The translations under genes and the position numbers were made by a program. A stretch of 16,099 nucleotides of DNA from assembly GCA_030615975.1 (NCBI GenBank), contig JAUWYH010000013.1, positions 1 through 16,099 of the forward strand, given 5' to 3'. Within the stretch, counting starts at the first letter, position 1; each line of letters starts with the position of its first letter. Below are positions 1 to 7,025 of this stretch, in pieces. Source of the DNA: Candidatus Aminicenantota bacterium. GTDB taxonomy: Bacteria > Acidobacteriota > Aminicenantia > Aminicenantales > Aminicenantaceae. The notes beneath the pieces are model-generated. The model made no database searches. It had not been told where the DNA came from and saw only the letters and a program-made list of their open reading frames with translations.

Positions 1-1011
1 CCTGGAGAAAAAGATTTGATGGAGGCGATAATAGATTACCTCAAGACAGATAATATTCACATCGAACCTGAAAACATAATGATCACAACATCTGGACAGC
101 ACGGGATAGATCTGGTCGGAAGACTATTCCTTGAGCCCCAAGACCTTATCGTCACAGATCTCCCTACATTTGGAGGGGCCTTAGCGGCTTTTGAGATGGA
201 AGATGCAAAGTACATAGCCCTGGATTTAGAAGAAGATGGGTCTGACGTAAAGGGTATGGAACAAGAGATAGAAAAATCCATTGAGCAAGGCAAGAATCCG
301 AAATTTATATATGTGGTTCCGGATTTTCAGAATCCTTCAGGTATAACTTCGAGTCTTGAGAAAAGACTTGCCATTCTTTCCCTAGGGAAAAAGTACGGTA
401 TTCCTATAGTGGAGGACAGCCCTTACAGGGAGTTGAGATACAGAGGAGAAAATATTCCTTCTATCTATTCTCTGGACAAAAATCAGGGAAACGTAATCGG
501 ATTATACACTTTCTCCAAGATCCTTTGCCCTGGCATTAGAGTTGGGTTTAACATAGGCCCCCCAGAAGTCATCAGAAAATTCTCCTTAATAAAGGGAGGA
601 AATATTCTCAACACTCCTAAACTCAATCAGGATATTTGCACTTCATTCTTGAGGGAATACGACCTGGAAGCCCATTTCAAAAAAACCATAAAGTATTATT
701 CTGAAAAACTTAATTTCTTTCTAGAAGCCATAAAAGAAAATTTCCCTGAAGAAATGGGTGTTAAGTGGACAAAACCTGATGGAGGATTGTTCCTCTGGAT
801 AACAGTTCCAGAGAATATCAATACTTTAGATCTCTTCTACATGGCGATCGAAGAAAGGGTGGCTTTTATCCCAGGGGAAGTGTTTTATCCAGAAGGTTTA
901 CGCCGATACAACACCATGAGGATAAATTTTTCCTATCCTACAAAGGAACAGATTGTTGTGGGTGTAAGGAGATTGAGCGCTGTATTAAAGCGAAATCAGG
1001 AAAAAAAATAA
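1..1011 (+). CDS. PLP-dependent class I/II aminotransferase, 5'-truncated by the window edge
   Basis: The frame is open from base 1, so the gene begins upstream of the window. The TTG at 16 and ATG at 19 are internal codons, because roughly the first 70-80 residues of a fold-type I aminotransferase are missing. Visible family marks are a QNPSG motif (Asn that binds PLP, about residue 106 counted from the TTG at 16), VEDSPY (Asp to the pyridine nitrogen), YTFSK with the Schiff-base lysine encoded at 517-519, and GIRVGF with the phosphate/carboxylate arginine nearby. The C-terminal region (PDGGLFLW, FIPGEVFYP, RINFSYP) resembles the 2-aminoadipate/aromatic aminotransferase and MocR-type domain group. 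No DNA-binding domain can be judged because the N terminus is absent. It probably moves an amino group between an amino acid and 2-oxoglutarate in the cytoplasm; the substrate cannot be read from sequence. The next gene starts 31 bp downstream on the same strand, suggesting co-transcription. Confidence 0.9.
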   Translation, partial: PGEKDLMEAIIDYLKTDNIHIEPENIMITTSGQHGIDLVGRLFLEPQDLIVTDLPTFGGALAAFEMEDAKYIALDLEEDGSDVKGMEQEIEKSIEQGKNPKFIYVVPDFQNPSGITSSLEKRLAILSLGKKYGIPIVEDSPYRELRYRGENIPSIYSLDKNQGNVIGLYTFSKILCPGIRVGFNIGPPEVIRKFSLIKGGNILNTPKLNQDICTSFLREYDLEAHFKKTIKYYSEKLNFFLEAIKENFPEEMGVKWTKPDGGLFLWITVPENINTLDLFYMAIEERVAFIPGEVFYPEGLRRYNTMRINFSYPTKEQIVVGVRRLSAVLKRNQEKK

Positions 1012-1042
1012 AGGAAAACTCTGATTTAAGGAAGGAGAAATC

Positions 1043-2449
1043 ATGAGTGAAAAGCAAAAATACACGCCAGGCGTTATGAAATATATCGAAGAAGCAAAAA
1101 AATTTTTAATCCAAAGAGAAGAACATATTGCTCGAATAAAAAAGCTCAAATTTGACACTATAGCTGTTCATGGCCTCTACACCGCAGAGGAAGCTTTAAA
1201 CCAGAACCAGGGAGCAGTCATTGAGCCTCTTTATCTTTCCACGGCCCAGGCCTACCGGGACTCAGATGAAATGGAGGCTGCTCTTGCCCATTTAATCCCA
1301 ACCTGGTGCTACACCCGCTTTGCCAATCCTACCACATATTATTTGGAATGGGTTCTTGGTTTGCTTGAAGGATACAAGACCGGCTACGATACGTCCTGTG
1401 TGGTGACTGCTTCTGGAATGGCGGCCATCATGCTGGCTGTAGACTCCTTTCTTGTGAAACAGAACCAAGGCCCGGAGAGAATAAATTTTGTCTCCTCCAT
1501 CCAGATATATGGAGGCACTTTCCAGCATTTCTCGGTCAGAAAAATGAAAGAACGGGGAATAGAAGTCCGCTGGGTGCACGATCAAGAGGATATAGAAGAG
1601 TGGAAGGCAAAAATTGATGAAAACACGCGCTTCCTATTCTCAGAGGCACCGAGCAATCCCCAGCAAGCCTTCTGCGATGTTAAGACGGTTTCGGATTTGG
1701 CCCACTCCTGGGAAATTCCTTTCATCATCGACTCTACCTGTGCTACTCCTGCCTTGATGCGCCCCATCGCTTACGGCGCAGATATTGTGATTCATTCCTT
1801 AACTAAATCTATCACTTCTGGGGGGCTTGCTATGGGAGGAGCCTTGATCAGCCGCAAACCTATCATTACCAAAATAAAAAACGATAATCCACTTTTCAAG
1901 GAAAGTTTTGCTGAATACATAAAGTTTTTCCCCTATAGGGATAATGGACCAGCAGCTTCTCCCATGAATGCTCTTTTCGCTCTGAATGACCTTCGCACAC
2001 TTCGCTCCAAAATGGACTTCTTGAGCCAAAATAGCCAGAAGGTCGCAGAATTTCTCAGTCAGCACCCCCGAGTTTACCAGGTAGATTATCTTGGGTTGCC
2101 CACTTTTCCTCTTCATGCTCTAGCAAAAAGATACATGAAGCTAGTGGATTCAGATGATGGAAAGGGAAATGAAATATACCGTTATGGCCATCTCTTGAGC
2201 TTTCGAGTGGATGGGCCTCCTCAAAACGCCCGTAAAGCTTTTGACAATTTTAAGATCATCTTAAGGGCAGGAGATTTAGGCCGCATTAAAAGTATTGCTA
2301 CTATTCCAGCTATATCCACTCATCTCCAGCAAGGTGAAGAAGCCCGTGAAAAGGCTGATGTTCCCCCTCAAATGATAAGACTCTGTGTGGGCGCGGAAGA
2401 TCCCCACGATATTATTGCTGACCTCGATCAAGCACTCTGCTCTCTTTGA
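1043..2449 (+). CDS. Cys/Met-metabolism PLP enzyme (cystathionine gamma-synthase / methionine gamma-lyase family)
   Basis: A 468-residue fold-type I PLP enzyme. The start is firm: AAGGAAGGAG lies just upstream of the ATG. Motifs in order are Y90-x-R92 followed by NPT (PLP phosphate binding from the neighbouring subunit), the SGMAA loop at 124-128, the PLP-stacking tyrosine in YGGTF (156), D230 in FIIDST, and the Schiff-base lysine K255 in HSLTKS. The C-terminal block with TH and RLCVGAEDPHDII carries the substrate-carboxylate arginine. The family performs gamma- or beta-elimination or replacement on methionine, cysteine, cystathionine or O-acyl-homoserine. The residues seen do not decide which. 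It is longer than the usual 380-430 residues because about 40 polar, helical residues precede the conserved fold, plus a small insertion near 370-380. It follows an aminotransferase and is convergent with an aldehyde dehydrogenase, which hints at amino-acid catabolism (methionine gamma-lyase-like) rather than biosynthesis. That is inference. Confidence 0.9.
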   Translation: MSEKQKYTPGVMKYIEEAKKFLIQREEHIARIKKLKFDTIAVHGLYTAEEALNQNQGAVIEPLYLSTAQAYRDSDEMEAALAHLIPTWCYTRFANPTTYYLEWVLGLLEGYKTGYDTSCVVTASGMAAIMLAVDSFLVKQNQGPERINFVSSIQIYGGTFQHFSVRKMKERGIEVRWVHDQEDIEEWKAKIDENTRFLFSEAPSNPQQAFCDVKTVSDLAHSWEIPFIIDSTCATPALMRPIAYGADIVIHSLTKSITSGGLAMGGALISRKPIITKIKNDNPLFKESFAEYIKFFPYRDNGPAASPMNALFALNDLRTLRSKMDFLSQNSQKVAEFLSQHPRVYQVDYLGLPTFPLHALAKRYMKLVDSDDGKGNEIYRYGHLLSFRVDGPPQNARKAFDNFKIILRAGDLGRIKSIATIPAISTHLQQGEEAREKADVPPQMIRLCVGAEDPHDIIADLDQALCSL

Positions 2450-2452
2450 CAG

Positions 2453-3865
2453 TTACAGATTAAAACAGACAATTTTTGGCTCTGTCATCTCAAGAAGGGC
2501 AAACTTTATCCCCTCCCGTCCGAGGCCGCTCCATTTCACTCCCCCAAAGGGCATCATGTCTATTCGATAATCTGTGGAGTCATTGACCATAACACCTCCG
2601 ACATCGAGTTCCTTAATAGCTTTGAAGGCATTTGAAAGAGAACGGGTAAAGATAGCCCCGTGAAGACCATATTTGACGCTATTAGCCAAGGAGATCGCCA
2701 CATCCAGAGAAGAAACTTTATAAAGATTGACCACGGGCCCAAAAACCTCTTCGCAGTTTAACTTGGCACTGCTGGGCATGTTTCTGAAGACTGTTGGTTC
2801 GAAGAGAGTACCTTCCCTTTTTCCTCCAGCTAAAAGTTCAGCCCCTGCCTCTAACGCTTCTTTAATCCACATCTCCACTCGCTCAGCCTCTCCTTCGGTA
2901 ATCATGGGTCCCATGTCTGTGTCTTCTTCCAATTGAAAGCCAACTTTCATTTTTTTTGTCCGTGCCACAAACATCTCTTCAAACTCATCATAGACATCTT
3001 TATGGATATAAATTCGCTGCACTCCTAAACAGTTCTGTCCTACGGCCCAGAAAGCTCCGGAGACAGACAGTTCGACTGCCTGCTCCAGGTCGGCATCATC
3101 CATGACGATAACCGGAGAGTTTGAGCCAAGCTCCATGCCTATCTTCTTAAGTCCCGCTTTACTCACGATTTCCTCGCCGACCTCAGTTCCCCCAGTGAAA
3201 GATATCATCCTCGCTCTTGGGTCTTTGACCAAAGCATCACCGATTTTCGAGCCATGACCAGTGACAATGTTTAAAATTTTCCAGGGAAGACCTGCCTCGA
3301 TAAAAGCCTCCCCTAATTTTAGAGCTGAGAGAGGAGTAACTGTAGCTGGTTTGAGAACAACCGCGTTTCCCCCTGCAATAGCTGGGCCAACTTTATGAGC
3401 CACCAAGTTCAACGGGTCATTGAAAGGGGTAATAGCAAGGATGATGCCAATAGGAAAACGGTAATAGTAGCCCACTCTATTCTCAGAACCTTCTCTACTG
3501 TCAAAGGGAATAGTCTCTCCCACTATTCTTCGGGCTTCTTCAGCAGAGATCGTAATCGTATCAATACAGCGGCTCACTTCTTTTCTGGCTTCCTTAATAG
3601 TTTTGCTCCCTTCGGTAGCGATCGTTCTGGAAAATTCCTCCTGATGGCTTTTCAGTATTTCTGCAGTTTTATAAAGGATAGAAATCCGCTGATGAACAGG
3701 TATGTTGCGGTTGATTTTAAATCCTTCTTCGGCCGCCTGAAAGGCAGCTTCTACATCGCTTCTATCGCCAGAAGGAACGGTGTCGATAAGCTCATTGTTA
3801 AATGGGTTAAGGACTTCAATCTTCTCATCCTTATCAACCCATTTTTCACCGATAAGCATTCTCAT
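2453..3865 (-). CDS. NAD(P)-dependent aldehyde dehydrogenase family protein
   Basis: A 470-residue aldehyde dehydrogenase with a complete active site. N149 lies in TPFND, K172 in LKPA (cofactor), FTGG at 223-226 in the Rossmann region, the general base E245 in GMELGS, and the catalytic C279 in GQNCLG. EEVFGP and PFGG..SGLGREG follow near the C terminus. The general pattern (short N terminus, RFPIGIILAITPFNDPLN, GQNCLGVQR) resembles the lactaldehyde / phosphonoacetaldehyde / non-phosphorylating glyceraldehyde-3-phosphate dehydrogenase branch; the exact aldehyde is unknown. The start at 3865 is preceded by GGAGG with a 6-nt spacer, better placed than the second Met two codons later. Its stop lies 3 bp from the stop of the convergent Cys/Met enzyme. 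The upstream leader (3866 to about 3995) contains a short upstream ORF and a promoter, described separately. Confidence 0.93.
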   Translation of the reverse strand: MRMLIGEKWVDKDEKIEVLNPFNNELIDTVPSGDRSDVEAAFQAAEEGFKINRNIPVHQRISILYKTAEILKSHQEEFSRTIATEGSKTIKEARKEVSRCIDTITISAEEARRIVGETIPFDSREGSENRVGYYYRFPIGIILAITPFNDPLNLVAHKVGPAIAGGNAVVLKPATVTPLSALKLGEAFIEAGLPWKILNIVTGHGSKIGDALVKDPRARMISFTGGTEVGEEIVSKAGLKKIGMELGSNSPVIVMDDADLEQAVELSVSGAFWAVGQNCLGVQRIYIHKDVYDEFEEMFVARTKKMKVGFQLEEDTDMGPMITEGEAERVEMWIKEALEAGAELLAGGKREGTLFEPTVFRNMPSSAKLNCEEVFGPVVNLYKVSSLDVAISLANSVKYGLHGAIFTRSLSNAFKAIKELDVGGVMVNDSTDYRIDMMPFGGVKWSGLGREGIKFALLEMTEPKIVCFNL

Positions 3866-3935
3866 TTGACGCCTCCATTTATAATATTCTGGTTTCTCTA
3901 AATTTGGCTTTGTCCCAAAGTTGCGTGATATATCT

Positions 3936-3983
3936 CTACAGCTTTAAAAACATCCACTCTTTAGAATAGGGAACACTACCCAT
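3936..3983 (-). CDS. Candidate 15-codon upstream ORF (leader peptide) ahead of the aldehyde dehydrogenase
   Basis: On the minus strand ATG at 3983 opens a 15-codon frame, MGSVPYSKEWMFLKL, ending in TAG at 3938-3936. It has the best Shine-Dalgarno in the window, GGAAAGGAGG (3998-3989), 5 nt before the ATG. A promoter-like pair sits just upstream. The dehydrogenase ATG is 70 bp downstream. The heptamer T TTA AAG (3948-3942) lies in the X_XXY_YYZ register. A -1 slip there would bypass the TAG and continue 14 residues (AVEIYHATLGQSQI) to a TAG at 3900-3898, giving a 28-residue product. It may be a regulatory leader peptide, a small protein made by frameshifting, or the decayed start of an old gene. 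No homologue is recognised. The strong ribosome site is a direct observation; translation is inferred. Confidence 0.4.
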   Translation of the reverse strand: MGSVPYSKEWMFLKL

Positions 3984-4002
3984 AAAAACCTCCTTTCCTT
4001 GA

Positions 4003-4031
4003 TTAATAAAACACAACTAAACATTAGTCAA
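4003..4031 (-). promoter_or_regulatory. Candidate sigma70-type promoter for the upstream ORF / aldehyde dehydrogenase
   Basis: On the minus strand TTGACT (4031-4026) and TATTAA (4008-4003) are separated by 17 bp. Transcription would begin near 3995, only about a dozen bases before the upstream-ORF ATG and just ahead of its AGGAGG. The dehydrogenase mRNA would then have a leader of roughly 130 nt that starts with that ORF. The promoter is called by pattern only. Confidence 0.5.
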
Positions 4032-4039
4032 TATAAAAG

Positions 4040-4056
4040 AGCCTCTATAAAAGGCT
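4040..4056. repeat. Inverted repeat between divergent promoters (possible operator)
   Basis: AGCCT (4040-4044) and AGGCT (4052-4056) form a perfect 5-bp inverted repeat around a 7-bp AT-rich centre (CTATAAA). It sits between the -35 elements of the leftward dehydrogenase promoter (ends at 4031) and the rightward murA promoter (begins at 4060). That is a natural operator position, but the repeat is short and could be chance. Confidence 0.3.
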
Positions 4057-4059
4057 GTA

Positions 4060-4088
4060 TTGAATTTTAAGGTATATTACTTTAGAAT
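4060..4088 (+). promoter_or_regulatory. Candidate murA promoter giving a leaderless transcript
   Basis: TTGAAT (4060-4065) and TAGAAT (4083-4088) are separated by 17 bp. The usual distance from the -10 to the start site puts +1 at about 4095-4097, at or two bases before the murA ATG (4097). No Shine-Dalgarno is present, which fits leaderless initiation. Confidence 0.5.
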
Positions 4089-4096
4089 TGTTACAG

Positions 4097-5371
4097 ATGG
4101 ACAAAATCAGAATATTGGGAAATCATGACCTCCAACTCAAGGGGAAAGTCAAAATCAGTGGAGCCAAAAATGCTGTCTTGCCTGCCATCGCTGCTTCCCT
4201 TCTTACTCGAGAAAAAATACGGCTGAAGAATGTACCCCTGGTGAAAGACGTTTTTACAATTCTCACATTGATGAAAGAGCTGGGGGCAGAATATCATATC
4301 AAAAAAAATTCATTATCCGTTCAAATAAAAAAAATTCGTTTTGAGGAAGCCTCTTATGAATTGGTCCGGGCAATGAGAGCCTCAATCCTCGTTTTAGGCC
4401 CTCTTTTAGCTCGGCACGGAAAAGCTGTGGTAGCCTTGCCCGGTGGCTGTGCAATCGGTTCTCGGCCCATAGACCTCCATATCCATGGATTAGAAAAATT
4501 GGGCGCTTTGATCAATCTCGAGCACGGCTATATTCAAGCTGAAGCAAGAAGGCTCCACGGCAAAGAGATCGAATTCGATAAAAAAACCGTAGGAGGAACA
4601 GAAAACCTTGTCATGGCTGCCTCTTTAGCTCAGGGAGAAACGATTCTAAAAAACTGCTCTCTAGAACCCGAGGTTGCAAATCTCTGTGAGCTTTTAGTTA
4701 AAATGGGAGCTAAAATCGACGGTATTGGTCAAGAGACCATCCAGATTAAAGGAGTAGAAGAGCTTGGCGGAGCCACCCATGAAATCATACCCGACCGAAT
4801 AGAAGCTGGAACTTTCCTTGTTGCCGGCGCTTTAACCAGAGGGAACTTCACTCTATCCCATATGCAACCCGATCATCTCGACACCGTCATCGAAAAGTTG
4901 AGATACTCAGGAGCAAAAATAGAAAGATTAAACAATCATACCTTACGGGTCATAGGAAGTCCGCAGATAAGACCACAAGATGTGACTACATCCCCCTATC
5001 CAGGGTTTCCGACAGATATGCAGGCTCAGTTTATTGTTTTGATGACACAAGCTGGCGGAAGATCTATCATAACCGAGACCATCTTTGACAGGAGATTTTC
5101 TCATATAAACGAGCTTCTTCGTCTCGGTGCCAGCGTAGAAGTCTTCGGAGACAAAGCAATAGTCAAGGGAAAAACTCTCCTCTCCGGAGCAGAGACCATA
5201 GCCATAGATTTAAGGGCTTCAGCATCTCTTGTCCTTGCAGGGCTGATTGCCAGCGGAGAAACGATCATCAATGAAGTAGAACACCTAGATAGAGGCTATG
5301 AGAAAATTGAAGAGAAGCTTAAATCTCTCGGCGCTCCCATCCAAAGAATAAAAGATGAGGAGAAAGGATAA
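4097..5371 (+). CDS. murA: UDP-N-acetylglucosamine 1-carboxyvinyltransferase MurA
   Basis: MurA transfers enolpyruvate from PEP to UDP-GlcNAc, the first committed cytoplasmic step of peptidoglycan synthesis. The 424-residue protein has the usual length and motifs: KISGAKNAVLP with the K24-N25 pair, RAMRAS with R91/R94, the catalytic loop PGGCAIGSRPIDLH with C118 (the residue fosfomycin alkylates), GGTENLVMAA, PDRIEAGTF, and PTDMQAQF with the catalytic aspartate. The presence of Cys rather than Asp in the loop predicts fosfomycin sensitivity at the target level. The start is set at ATG 4097; a TTG at 4088 falls in the -10 element and is rejected. There is no Shine-Dalgarno. It heads a run of same-strand genes (HIT, UPF0173, NYN, DUF2520), probably one operon, with short gaps throughout. 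Confidence 0.97.
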   Translation: MDKIRILGNHDLQLKGKVKISGAKNAVLPAIAASLLTREKIRLKNVPLVKDVFTILTLMKELGAEYHIKKNSLSVQIKKIRFEEASYELVRAMRASILVLGPLLARHGKAVVALPGGCAIGSRPIDLHIHGLEKLGALINLEHGYIQAEARRLHGKEIEFDKKTVGGTENLVMAASLAQGETILKNCSLEPEVANLCELLVKMGAKIDGIGQETIQIKGVEELGGATHEIIPDRIEAGTFLVAGALTRGNFTLSHMQPDHLDTVIEKLRYSGAKIERLNNHTLRVIGSPQIRPQDVTTSPYPGFPTDMQAQFIVLMTQAGGRSIITETIFDRRFSHINELLRLGASVEVFGDKAIVKGKTLLSGAETIAIDLRASASLVLAGLIASGETIINEVEHLDRGYEKIEEKLKSLGAPIQRIKDEEKG

Positions 5372-5380
5372 AAAGAAGAA

Positions 5381-5449
5381 ATGACGAAACGAAACGGAGA
5401 AACGGCAGGGAAGCGAACTCTATCTTGTGAACTGCAAAAGAGGTTTTAA
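5381..5449 (+). CDS. Possible 22-codon small ORF filling the murA-HIT gap
   Basis: ATG at 5381, nine bases after the murA stop, opens a 22-codon basic frame that begins MTKRNGETAGKR. Its TAA (5447-5449) directly abuts the HIT ATG at 5450. Only a weak purine-rich stretch (AAGAAGAA) precedes it. The Shine-Dalgarno of the HIT gene, AGAGG, falls in its last codons, so translation of the small ORF could be coupled to HIT. A frame of this length is easily open by chance and no homologue is recognised. Confidence 0.22.
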   Translation: MTKRNGETAGKRTLSCELQKRF

Positions 5450-5794
5450 ATGGAAAATTGTATTTTTTGTAAAATCATAAAAAGAGAAATTCCATCCGAT
5501 TTTGTGTTTGAAGACGAAAATATCATCGCATTTAACGATATCAACCCTCAGGCTCCGATTCACATCTTGCTCATTCCCAAAAAACACTTTGCCTCTTTGA
5601 ACGATATCCCAGAAGAAAAAAAAGAGGTCCTGAGCGATCTTCTCTTAAAGGCCCGCCAGATTGCTAAAGAAAAAGGAATTGCTCGAACGGGCTACAGATT
5701 AGTCCTCAACACGGCAAAAGATTCAGGCCAAGAAGTTTTTCATATCCACCTCCATCTCTTAGGAGGAAGGCGGATGAGTTGGCCACCTGGATAA
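5450..5794 (+). CDS. HIT (histidine triad) family nucleotide-binding protein, HINT type
   Basis: A 114-residue protein matching the HINT/PKCI branch of the histidine triad superfamily. The triad is HIHLHLL, with H98, H100 and H102, followed by GGRRMSWPPG at the C terminus, which is typical of this branch. The N terminus CIFCKII supplies C4 and C7, which with later histidines (H46 in KKHF and H98) form the zinc site found in many bacterial HINTs. Members hydrolyse nucleoside phosphoramidates or adenylylated compounds; the physiological substrate is usually unknown. The start is preceded by AGAGG with a sensible spacer. It lies 78 bp after murA and 58 bp before the UPF0173 gene on the same strand. 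Confidence 0.93.
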   Translation: MENCIFCKIIKREIPSDFVFEDENIIAFNDINPQAPIHILLIPKKHFASLNDIPEEKKEVLSDLLLKARQIAKEKGIARTGYRLVLNTAKDSGQEVFHIHLHLLGGRRMSWPPG

Positions 5795-5852
5795 CCTGGG
5801 GAAAAAGTTTAATCATCTGAAAAGTACAATCTTAAAAAAGGAGGTAAAAACG

Positions 5853-6506
5853 ATGGAACTTACCTGGTTAGGACACTCAGGGATAAAAATCAAAGGTTCA
5901 AAAACAGTATACATCGATCCTTTTTTGACTGGCAATCCTGCTGCCTCAACCACACCTGAAGAAATCGAAGAGGCAAATGTTGTCATCGTCACCCATCATC
6001 ACGACGACCATTTAGGAGATGCCTTCCCCATCTGTAAAAAAACGGGTGCCACCCTTGTTGCTATTCATGAGGTGGCAGTCGAGGGTGAAGCAGAAGGCAT
6101 AACGGCTGAAGGAATGAATGTAGGGGGCACAGTTGAAGCAAATGGCGTAAGAGTGCACATGGTTACGGCTATTCATTCGGCTGAAAAAGGAGACCCAGCT
6201 GGAGTTGTCATCGAATTGGACGGCAAGACTCTCTATCATGCCGGGGATACTGCACTCACCTATGATATGAAACTCATCGGAGAATTCTTCCATCCTGACC
6301 TCTGTTTTCTCCCTATAGGAGACAGGTACACCATGGGCGTCCCTTCGGCAGCTAAAGCTGTCGAATTTATCCAAGCCAAAAAAGTGATTCCCATCCATTA
6401 TGGAACATTTCCCATAGTGAGCGCTGACCCTGAAGATTTTAAGAAAAGAGTCCAAAATCTTGCAGAAGTCATCATCCTCAAACCAGGCGAATCCTACACT
6501 CTTTAG
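5853..6506 (+). CDS. Metal-dependent hydrolase, UPF0173 / metallo-beta-lactamase fold
   Basis: A 217-residue protein of the UPF0173 (YtkL-like) family, close to the usual 220-230 residues. It opens with MELTWLGHSG and IDPFLTGNP. The metal-binding HxHxDH motif reads THHHDDHLGD, with H48, H50, D52 and H53. H108, D132 in HAGDT and H182 in IHYGTFP complete the expected ligand set for a binuclear centre. The family has the metallo-beta-lactamase fold but no assigned substrate; ribonuclease, lactonase or other hydrolase roles cannot be separated here. A strong AGGAGG upstream fixes the start. It is probably cytoplasmic and co-transcribed with its neighbours. Confidence 0.93.
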   Translation: MELTWLGHSGIKIKGSKTVYIDPFLTGNPAASTTPEEIEEANVVIVTHHHDDHLGDAFPICKKTGATLVAIHEVAVEGEAEGITAEGMNVGGTVEANGVRVHMVTAIHSAEKGDPAGVVIELDGKTLYHAGDTALTYDMKLIGEFFHPDLCFLPIGDRYTMGVPSAAKAVEFIQAKKVIPIHYGTFPIVSADPEDFKKRVQNLAEVIILKPGESYTL

Positions 6507-6545
6507 GTTTATAACCCTGTTGAGTAAAGCCTCACGCCTCTTCAA

Positions 6546-7025
6546 GTGGCTTATTTAATCGACGGTAACAATTTCATCGGATATTCCTCGCCTTCCGATT
6601 TGAAGGATCCAAAAAGCAGGTACGATTTAGTTTCTAAATTATTGATTTTCCAAAGATTCAAAAGGACAAAAATTTTTTTGGTTTTCGACGGCCTTCTTGA
6701 TCCAAATTTAATCACTGAAGAACTTCAAAAAAAATCCTTCTCTGTTATTTATCCTCCCCCCGGCGAGGACGCCGATATTGTTATCAAGAAAATAATTTCA
6801 AAACAGACAGATTTTCGCAGATTCTACGTTGTCTCCTCAGACCGAGAAATTAAACACTTTGCTAAGGCAAAAGGAGCAAAATCCTTAAGTTGTAAAGAAT
6901 TTGACAAAAAGTTAAAAACCACCCTAAAAGCATACAAAAAATCTTTAGAAACGAAAAAAAAGACAATCTCCCTTTCGCCTCTTGAAGTCAACCAGTGGCT
7001 CAAAATTTTTAAAAACAAAAAATGA
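6546..7025 (+). CDS. NYN-domain protein, YacP-like putative ribonuclease
   Basis: A 159-residue single-domain protein. The PIN-like NYN fold is indicated by LIDGNN at the N terminus (D6), LVFDG (D48), the acidic cluster GEDADIVI (E74, D75, D77) and VVSSDREI (D99), which together form the family's acidic metal site. YacP/Rae1 homologues act on RNA, in Bacillus as a ribosome-associated mRNA endonuclease; the same role here is inference. The start must be GTG 6546, since LIDGNN begins four codons later and the frame has a stop at 6525. No Shine-Dalgarno is visible and no promoter-like AT-rich -10 lies just upstream, so initiation is weak or coupled. The lysine-rich C-terminal tail would suit RNA contact. 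Its stop overlaps the next start by 4 bp (ATGA). Confidence 0.82.
   Translation: MAYLIDGNNFIGYSSPSDLKDPKSRYDLVSKLLIFQRFKRTKIFLVFDGLLDPNLITEELQKKSFSVIYPPPGEDADIVIKKIISKQTDFRRFYVVSSDREIKHFAKAKGAKSLSCKEFDKKLKTTLKAYKKSLETKKKTISLSPLEVNQWLKIFKNKK

Noticed and set aside
3395..3901. 168-codon plus-strand open frame opposite the aldehyde dehydrogenase
   Set aside because: It is antisense to a full, motif-rich ALDH, has no family features, and its composition looks like a reverse-strand shadow.
5384..5413. Short GAAACG-like repeats after murA
   Set aside because: Three loose copies of a 6-mer in purine-rich DNA are too short and irregular to call a repeat element.
6012..6545. 177-codon minus-strand open frame opposite the UPF0173 gene
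   Set aside because: The plus strand encodes a complete hydrolase with all metal ligands and a strong AGGAGG; the antisense frame has no recognisable motif.
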